DNA of 64,000 nt from Nonomuraea indica (GTDB lineage Bacteria > Actinomycetota > Actinomycetes > Streptosporangiales > Streptosporangiaceae), in the NCBI RefSeq assembly GCF_002850745.1, contig NZ_KZ559467.1:248001-312000 (forward strand), in the 5' to 3' direction. Numbering within the stretch: position 1 is the first letter of the stretch; each line of letters opens with the position of its first letter. The notes beneath the pieces were generated by a model, which saw nothing but the letters and a program-made list of their open reading frames with translations, was not told where the DNA came from and ran no database searches. The position numbers were made by a program, and so were the translations under genes. Positions 58,951 through 64,000 of the stretch are shown piece by piece.

Positions 58951-59020
58951 GGCGGAAATCGGACCTTGCCGTGAAGGCGTAGGTCAGCAGGTCCGTACGG
59001 GTGACCGGCGGAAATCGGAC
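58951..59020. repeat. Paired 14-bp direct repeats upstream of the Ada-AlkA gene
   Basis: GGCGGAAATCGGAC occurs identically at 58951-58964 and 59007-59020, spaced 56 bases start to start, 37 and 93 bases upstream of ATG 58914 on the opposite strand. AraC-type regulators bind direct repeats, so these may be Ada-type operator half-sites. Confidence 0.6.
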
Positions 59021-59090
59021 AGGCGGTCGGGGGAGGAGACGCCCGGACCCCCACACCTCCCCGAGCACCCCGGCGAGCAGTCCGCCCAGG

Positions 59091-60032
59091 TCACTTCGAG
59101 GAGACCCCGACCCCCAGGTCGAACTCCCGGTAGACGCGCGCCCAGAAGCCGTCGCGCAGCCACACGCGCGCCTCCGGGAACGGCCGCAGCGAGTGGCCCA
59201 GCTCCTTCTCGGCCTCGATGAGCAGCTCGGTGTCGATGACGGTCGGCAGGATCGGCCCCGGGAGCAGGTCGCGGATGTTGTCGCGGCCACGGGTGAGGAT
59301 CCACTTCTGCGCCACGTGCTCGCCGACGTCCTCCACGCGGGGACGGCTCGGCCCGAGCTTGGCCACCTGGCCCGGCTTGACGTGCGGCTTGGCGGGCGCC
59401 CGTCCGGCGAACACCTGCGCGGGCGACGGCGCCGCGGCGGGCGGCGGCACCGCCACGGGCTGCGGTGCACGGCTGAAAAAGGGCCTCAGGAAATCAGCGG
59501 AGATCACTTCGACGGTGTCGGACTCCCACACGAGCCGCTCGGCCTGGTTGGTGCCGTACGGCGGCTCGACGCCCCACAGGTGGATGCGCACCCCGTAGGC
59601 CTGGGCGGCCTCCACGGCGGGCACCATGTCCTCGTCGCCTGCCAGCAGTATGGTGTCGGTCACCGCGTGGTGCCGGGCCAACGCCTCCAGGTCGCTCCTG
59701 ATCTGCGCGTCCACGCCTTTCTGCTGGCCTCGCGCGTTGAGGTTGCCAAGCCGGACCTTGACCCAGGGAAGCTGTGCGATCACGCGCTGGTCAACGGTGG
59801 GCACACGGTCGCGGGCCGCGTCATACCAATAGATCCGCAGGAGTTCGCCGGAAATGCGTTCGGTCGCGTGTTTCTGCAGGCTCTGGATCAGCTCATCGGC
59901 GGCCACCCGGTATTCCTTGCGTTCCTTGGCCCCCAGCAGGACTTCTCCTGCGGCGGCATACAGATAACCGACATCCACCAGGACGGCGTACTTCGCTGCC
60001 ACAGGATGCGGCATGAGGTCTGGGATGCCCAT
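59091..60032 (-). CDS. NYN-domain protein, LabA/DUF88-like
   Basis: A 313 aa protein from ATG 60032. The NYN (PIN-like) nuclease fold is at about residues 15-185: YAVLVDVGYLYAAAGEVLLG, then RIYWYDAARDRVPT, then KGVDAQIRSDLEALARHHA and ILLAGDEDMVPAVEAAQAYG. The conserved Asp residues of the metal site are present, so RNase activity is possible. A Pro/Ala-rich linker and a C-terminal domain of about 100 residues, predicted helical and possibly nucleic-acid binding, follow. It is not linked to CRISPR or toxin genes here. RNA processing is inferred. Confidence 0.85.
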   Translation of the reverse strand: MGIPDLMPHPVAAKYAVLVDVGYLYAAAGEVLLGAKERKEYRVAADELIQSLQKHATERISGELLRIYWYDAARDRVPTVDQRVIAQLPWVKVRLGNLNARGQQKGVDAQIRSDLEALARHHAVTDTILLAGDEDMVPAVEAAQAYGVRIHLWGVEPPYGTNQAERLVWESDTVEVISADFLRPFFSRAPQPVAVPPPAAAPSPAQVFAGRAPAKPHVKPGQVAKLGPSRPRVEDVGEHVAQKWILTRGRDNIRDLLPGPILPTVIDTELLIEAEKELGHSLRPFPEARVWLRDGFWARVYREFDLGVGVSSK

Positions 60033-60138
60033 GATGTCCTCCAGGCCGCGGCGTTAGTTGATCGGCCGACTATATACTCCTACTTTTCTAGATAGTCCCA
60101 ACTCCTCGGGAACTTGACACCCGTTTCCTGGGATCCAT
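60033..60138 (-). promoter_or_regulatory. AT-rich promoter region of the NYN gene
   Basis: The most AT-rich stretch in this part of the window. On the minus strand TTGGGA (60096-60101) and TATATA (60071-60076) form a candidate promoter with a rather long 19-base spacer. It lies between the start of the NYN gene (60032) and the end of the accE gene (60139). A TTGACA at 60114-60119 on the plus strand lacks a partner. Confidence 0.35.
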
Positions 60139-60339
60139 CTAGGGGAGGGCGCTCGTCCGCCAAGCCGACTTCCCTGGGAACAGGGGCTTACGCATCTGCC
60201 GGGCGGGGTTTCGCCACGTTCGCGCGGGCGGCGCGGCGGGCGCCTCCGGGGCCGCCCGCCGGGCGGTGAGCACCGCCGCGAGGGCGGCGATCTCCTCGGG
60301 ACTCGCGTCGCCGCGAACAATGCGCAGATGTCCACTCAT
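60139..60339 (-). CDS. Acyl-CoA carboxylase epsilon subunit
   Basis: A 66 aa protein starting [20 protein letters not shown], then [10 protein letters not shown], a typical AccE N-terminus. The rest is Ala/Pro-rich with [20 protein letters not shown]. These small actinobacterial proteins stabilise and activate the carboxyltransferase beta subunit. ATG 60339 overlaps the accD stop by four bases. Family and position make this secure despite the short length. Confidence 0.88.
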   Translation of the reverse strand: MSGHLRIVRGDASPEEIAALAAVLTARRAAPEAPAAPPARTWRNPARQMRKPLFPGKSAWRTSALP

Positions 60340-61922
60340 AGCGGGATGTTCCCATGCTTCTTGGGTGGCAGGGAGGCCCGCTTGTTCCGCAGCGCGCGCA
60401 GCGCCCGGACCACCTGCGGCCGGGTCTCCGACGGCCTGATCACCGCGTCCACGTAACCGCGCTCGGCGGCGATGTACGGGTTGGCCAGCGTGTCCTCGTA
60501 CTCGGTGACGAGCCTGGCCCGCTCGGCGTCGGGCTCCTCGGCCGTGGCCAGCTCGCGCCGGTAGAGGATGTTGACGGCGCCCTGCGCGCCCATCACCGCG
60601 ATCTGGGCGGTCGGCCAGGCGAGGTTGACGTCGGCGCCGAGGTGCTTGGAGCCCATGACGTCGTACGCCCCGCCGTACGCCTTGCGGGTGATGACGGTGA
60701 TCAGCGGAACGGTCGCCTCGGCGTAGGCGTAGAGCAGCTTGGCGCCGCGCCGGATGATTCCGTTCCATTCCTGATCCGTGCCCGGCAGGAAACCGGGAAC
60801 ATCAACAAATGTCAGAATCGGGATATTGAATGCGTCGCAGGTGCGAATGAATCGGGCGGCCTTCTCGGACGCGTCGATATCCAGGCATCCGGCGAAATGC
60901 ATGGGCTGGTTGGCCACCACCCCCACCGGCTGCCCGTCCAGCCGCCCGTACCCCACCACGATGTTCGGCGCGAACAGCGCCTGCACCTCCAGGAACTCGC
61001 CGTCGTCCAGCACGTGCTCGATGACCCGGTGCATGTCGTACGGCTGGTTGGCCGAGTCGGGGATCAGCAGGTCGAGGTCGGGGTCGGGCTCCAGATCGGC
61101 GGCGGCCTCGAACACCGGCGCCTCGTCCAGGTTGTTGGACGGCAGGTAGGACAGCAGCGCCTTGACGTATTCCAGCGCGTCGTCCTCGTCGGCCGCCTGG
61201 TAATGGGCCACACCCGACTTCGTGTTGTGCGTGTGCGCGCCGCCCAGCTCCTCGAACGTGACCTCCTCGCCGGTCACCGTCTTGATCACATCGGGACCGG
61301 TGATGAACATCTGCGAGGTCTGGTCCACCATGACCACGAAATCGGTCAGCGCCGGAGAATAGACGTGGCCGCCGGCCGCCGCGCCCATGATGAGCGAGAT
61401 CTGCGGGATCACGCCCGAGGCGTGCACGTTGCGTTTGAAGATCTCCGCGTAGAGCCCGAGCGCGACCACGCCCTCCTGGATGCGCGCGCCGCCGCCCTCG
61501 TTGATGCCGATGATCGGGCAGCCCGTCTTCAGCGCCATGTCCAGCACCTTGACGATCTTCTCGCCGTACACCTCGCCGAGCGAGCCGCCGAACACCGTCA
61601 CGTCCTGTGAGAACACGCACACCTGACGGCCGTCCACGGTGCCGTGCCCGGTGATCACCCCGTCGCCGTAGGGCCGCTTCCGGTCGAGCCCGAACATCGT
61701 CGAGCGGTGCCTCGCCAGCTCGTCGAACTCCACGAAGGAGCCCTCGTCCAGCAGCGCCAGAATCCGCTCACGCGCGGTCATCTTGCCCTTGGCGTGCTGC
61801 TTCTCGACCGCCGCCGCGGACCCGGCGTGCACGGCCTCGTCCCGCCGGCGCTCCAGATCGGCGATCTTCCCGGCGGTGGTGTGGATGTCGGGCTCGGCGG
61901 GTGTGGGCTCGGCAGCTGTCAT
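60336..61922 (-). CDS. Acyl-CoA carboxylase beta (carboxyltransferase) subunit
   Basis: A 528 aa protein from ATG 61922, of propionyl-/acetyl-CoA carboxylase beta type. Motifs include [60 protein letters not shown] and the C-terminal [20 protein letters not shown], then [14 protein letters not shown]. It transfers carboxyl from biotin to acyl-CoA to make malonyl- or methylmalonyl-CoA. The biotin-carboxylase alpha subunit is not encoded in the window. It diverges from the ABC transporter gene with 36 bases between starts. Confidence 0.95.
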   Translation of the reverse strand: MTAAEPTPAEPDIHTTAGKIADLERRRDEAVHAGSAAAVEKQHAKGKMTARERILALLDEGSFVEFDELARHRSTMFGLDRKRPYGDGVITGHGTVDGRQVCVFSQDVTVFGGSLGEVYGEKIVKVLDMALKTGCPIIGINEGGGARIQEGVVALGLYAEIFKRNVHASGVIPQISLIMGAAAGGHVYSPALTDFVVMVDQTSQMFITGPDVIKTVTGEEVTFEELGGAHTHNTKSGVAHYQAADEDDALEYVKALLSYLPSNNLDEAPVFEAAADLEPDPDLDLLIPDSANQPYDMHRVIEHVLDDGEFLEVQALFAPNIVVGYGRLDGQPVGVVANQPMHFAGCLDIDASEKAARFIRTCDAFNIPILTFVDVPGFLPGTDQEWNGIIRRGAKLLYAYAEATVPLITVITRKAYGGAYDVMGSKHLGADVNLAWPTAQIAVMGAQGAVNILYRRELATAEEPDAERARLVTEYEDTLANPYIAAERGYVDAVIRPSETRPQVVRALRALRNKRASLPPKKHGNIPL

Positions 61923-61958
61923 GCGCGCAAGGGTAATCCCTCCTCCTACAGTGGTTCC

Positions 61959-62744
61959 ATGACGGACGCGGTGCGCACATCCGGGCTTTTCAAGCGCTAC
62001 GGCCCGCAGGTCGCCGTCGCCGGGGTCGAGCTGGTCGTTCCCGCTGGCAGCTTCGCGGGACTGGTCGGCCCCAACGGAGCCGGGAAGACCACGACCCTCG
62101 GCATGGTCACCGGGCTGCTCCGGCCCGACGGCGGCCGGGCCGAGGTCGACGGGCTCGACGTCTGGCGCGACCAGGTGCGGGTCAAGGCGCGCATCGGGGT
62201 CCTGCCCGAGGGGCTGCGGCTGTTCGAACGGCTGTCGGGCCGCGAGCTGCTGCACTACAACGGCCGGTTACGGGGCATCCCCAGGGCCGACGTCGAGCGG
62301 CGCGCCGACGAGCTGCTGAACGTCATGGACCTGGCCGGCGCCGCGGACAAGCTCGTCGTCGACTACTCCACCGGCATGCGCAAGAAGATCGGCCTGGCGG
62401 CCGCGCTGCTGCACAACCCCTCCGTCCTCTTCCTCGACGAGCCGTTCGAGGGCGTCGACCCGGTCAGCGCGAGCACGCTGACCGAGGTGCTGCGGCGCTT
62501 CACCGCCTCGGGTTCGACCGTCATCTTCTCCAGCCACGTGATGGACCTCGTCGAGCGGCTGTGCGACTGGGTGTCGGTCATGAGCGCCGGCGCCATCGTG
62601 GCGCAGGGCCCGCTGGCGGAGGTCCGCGGCGGGCGCAGCCTCAACGAGGCGTTCCTCGCCCTGGTCGGCGGGCCGCGCGGCACCGGCGACGCCGGCCTCA
62701 CCTGGCTCGGCGCCCACCCCTCCGCCACGGAGGAGCCGCGATGA
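61959..62744 (+). CDS. ABC transporter ATP-binding protein
   Basis: A 261 aa ATPase from ATG 61959. Walker A is [20 protein letters not shown], the signature is [20 protein letters not shown], Walker B is [18 protein letters not shown], and the switch His is in [16 protein letters not shown]. The sequence is of the CcmA/drug-exporter type. ATG 62741 of the permease gene overlaps its stop by four bases. The substrate is unknown. Confidence 0.93.
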   Translation: MTDAVRTSGLFKRYGPQVAVAGVELVVPAGSFAGLVGPNGAGKTTTLGMVTGLLRPDGGRAEVDGLDVWRDQVRVKARIGVLPEGLRLFERLSGRELLHYNGRLRGIPRADVERRADELLNVMDLAGAADKLVVDYSTGMRKKIGLAAALLHNPSVLFLDEPFEGVDPVSASTLTEVLRRFTASGSTVIFSSHVMDLVERLCDWVSVMSAGAIVAQGPLAEVRGGRSLNEAFLALVGGPRGTGDAGLTWLGAHPSATEEPR

Positions 62745-64000
62745 ACGAGCCGCCGCCATGGAGCCTGCCGGGCACGGTGGAGCTGTTCGCCCGGCTCAAG
62801 CTCCGCCTGCTCGCCGGCAACCTGCGCGGCGCCGTCGAACGCAAGCTCGGCTTCGTCTTCACGCTCGTCATGGCCGCTTCGCTGACCGCGGTGGGTTTCG
62901 CGCTCATGGCCCTGGTCCGGCTCGCGCCGCGGGACGTCGCCGTCGATCTCGTCATCGTCGTCCACACCGTCCTCCTCATCAGCTGGATGATCGTGCCGCT
63001 GCTGGCGTTCGGCCTGGACGACACGCTCGACCCGGCGCGGCTGTCGCTGTTCCCCCTGCGGACGGGGCAGCTCGCGGTCGGCATGTTCACCGCCTCCGCC
63101 ACCGGGGTGTGGCCGCTCGCGACGCTGATCGTCACGGCCGGCGGGCTGGTCGGCCTGGCCACGGGCGCGGGGGGCGTGCTGGTCGGGCTGGTGGCCGTGT
63201 TCCTGCAGTTCGCGCTCTGCCTGGTGCTGTCCAGGCTGGTCACCACGTCCCTGTCCGGCGCGCTGCGCACCCGGCGCGGCCGGGACGTGCTGGCCGTGGC
63301 GGCCGTCTTCGTCGTGCTGCTCGCCCAGCTGCCCAACCTGCTCGTCAACGCCGACCTCGGCGATCCGCGGGCGGTGCTGCACGGTGTGGCGGGCGTGCTC
63401 AGGTGGACGCCGTCGGGCATGACCGCCCACGCCATCGCCGACGGCGGCCTCCTCGGCCTGGCCGAGCTGCTCGTCGTGGCGCTCGTCGTGGCCGGGGCCG
63501 CCTGGCTGTGGATCAAGGTGCTGAACCGGGCGCTGGTCACGCCCGACGCCTCGACGCGGGCGGGGTCCGTGCGCGGGGGCAGCGGCCTGGTCGACCGGCT
63601 GCTGCCGGACGGGCCGCTGGCCGCCGTCGTCGGCAAGGAGCTGAAGTACCTGCGCAGGGACCCCCGGATGCGGGTGATCTGGTTCACCGCCGTCGTCGTC
63701 ACCGCGGTGCTCGCCTTCAGTCTGAGCGGCAACTCGCAGGAGGCGCCGGGGCCGTGGCTGCCGGTCGTGCTGACGAGCATCGGCGCGGCGATGATCGCCC
63801 TGCAGTCGGGCAACGCCTTCGGCATCGACGGGCCGTCGTACTGGATGAACGTCGTGGCCTGCGGCTCGGAGGAGCACTTCCGCACCGACCTGGCGGGGCG
63901 GCACCTCGCGACCACACTGGTGGCGACGCCCGTGCTGGCGGTGGCCGCCACGGCCACCGCGCTGTTCGCCGGCCACCCGGCGATGATCGTGCCCGCCGTG
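62741..64000 (+). CDS. ABC transporter permease, 3' end outside window
   Basis: At least 420 aa, from ATG 62741 to the right edge. It is an integral membrane protein with many hydrophobic helices, e.g. GFVFTLVMAASLTAVGFALM and LVIVVHTVLLISWMIVPLLA. An extended LSRLVTTSLSGALRTRRGRD region and GKELKYLRRDPRMRVIWF follow, as in ABC-2-type permeases of exporter systems. It works with the ATPase encoded immediately upstream. The remainder is not visible. Confidence 0.9.
   Translation, partial: MNEPPPWSLPGTVELFARLKLRLLAGNLRGAVERKLGFVFTLVMAASLTAVGFALMALVRLAPRDVAVDLVIVVHTVLLISWMIVPLLAFGLDDTLDPARLSLFPLRTGQLAVGMFTASATGVWPLATLIVTAGGLVGLATGAGGVLVGLVAVFLQFALCLVLSRLVTTSLSGALRTRRGRDVLAVAAVFVVLLAQLPNLLVNADLGDPRAVLHGVAGVLRWTPSGMTAHAIADGGLLGLAELLVVALVVAGAAWLWIKVLNRALVTPDASTRAGSVRGGSGLVDRLLPDGPLAAVVGKELKYLRRDPRMRVIWFTAVVVTAVLAFSLSGNSQEAPGPWLPVVLTSIGAAMIALQSGNAFGIDGPSYWMNVVACGSEEHFRTDLAGRHLATTLVATPVLAVAATATALFAGHPAMIVPAV

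Noticed and set aside
60114..60142. Plus-strand promoter with TTGACA
   Set aside because: No acceptable -10 hexamer at 16-18 bases, and transcription would run antisense into accE.
60354..61610. A 418-codon plus-strand frame
   Set aside because: Antisense of accD, whose catalytic motifs are intact on the minus strand.
1..64000. tRNA or rRNA genes
   Set aside because: No cloverleaf-like sequence with a TTCGAATCC-type arm or conserved rRNA segment was noticed; a tRNAscan-SE run would settle this.

Overview
The window is very GC-rich, with GTG/ATG starts, strong third-position GC bias and many 4-base stop/start overlaps. It looks like a chromosomal segment of a filamentous actinomycete. The gene content (an ESX/type VII secretion locus, a Tad pilus operon, an acyl-CoA carboxylase beta/epsilon pair, and an Ada-AlkA fusion) suggests a member of the Streptosporangiales or a close relative; the genus cannot be fixed by eye.

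Layout. (1) 1-17.6 kb is a type VII secretion (T7SS) locus: a partial eccC, eccD and eccB surround a dense set of secreted or membrane-associated WXG-type proteins. These are a WXG100 pair, EspC-like and EspL/YbaB-like proteins, three WXG proteins with membrane helices, and two copies of a two-gene module. The module is a ~130 aa 'WPGLD' protein followed by a ~460-490 aa protein with a helical head, a Gly/Asn/Pro-rich middle and a conserved acidic tail. No mycosin protease or EccE is visible; they may lie left of the window. (2) 17.6-18.4 kb is a scar with degenerate 45-47 bp repeats and a frameshifted transposase fragment. (3) 19.0-24.4 kb encodes an 1817 aa FHA-FtsK/SpoIIIE ATPase of EssC type, a second T7SS-like motor. 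(4) 24.4-25.3 kb has no convincing gene and may hold a structured-RNA relic. (5) 25.35-37.0 kb is a 13-gene, almost fully overlapping Tad/Flp pilus operon. It includes a LysM-BTAD fusion protein and a 41 aa ORF.

(6) 37.3-41.9 kb: a RidA/PLP-aminotransferase operon diverges from an IclR regulator that precedes a thiamine-diphosphate dehydrogenase E1 alpha/beta pair. (7) 42.2-44.5 kb: a small lipoprotein and a third copy of the WPGLD/tail module, about 25 kb from the ESX core. (8) 44.6-49.6 kb: an AraC regulator, an alpha/beta hydrolase and a LuxR-type two-component system. (9) 50.0-56.8 kb: a redox/regulatory cluster with a DUF418 protein, DUF6463, SDR, TetR, ABM monooxygenase, DUF2867, FAD monooxygenase, HxlR and a tautomerase. 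It also contains two decayed TetR genes and several palindromes sharing an ATACC/GGTAT half-site. (10) 56.9-58.9 kb: ogt and an Ada-AlkA DNA-alkylation repair pair. (11) 59.1-64.0 kb: a NYN-domain protein, accD-accE, and an ABC transporter that runs off the right end.

Working model: EccB/C/D form the export machine and the WXG, WPGLD and tail proteins are candidate cargo or chaperones. The FHA-FtsK protein may be an additional motor. The Tad operon builds a Flp-type pilus. The most novel-looking content is the thrice-repeated WPGLD/tail module, the membrane-anchored WXG family, and the local TetR regulon with fossil regulators.
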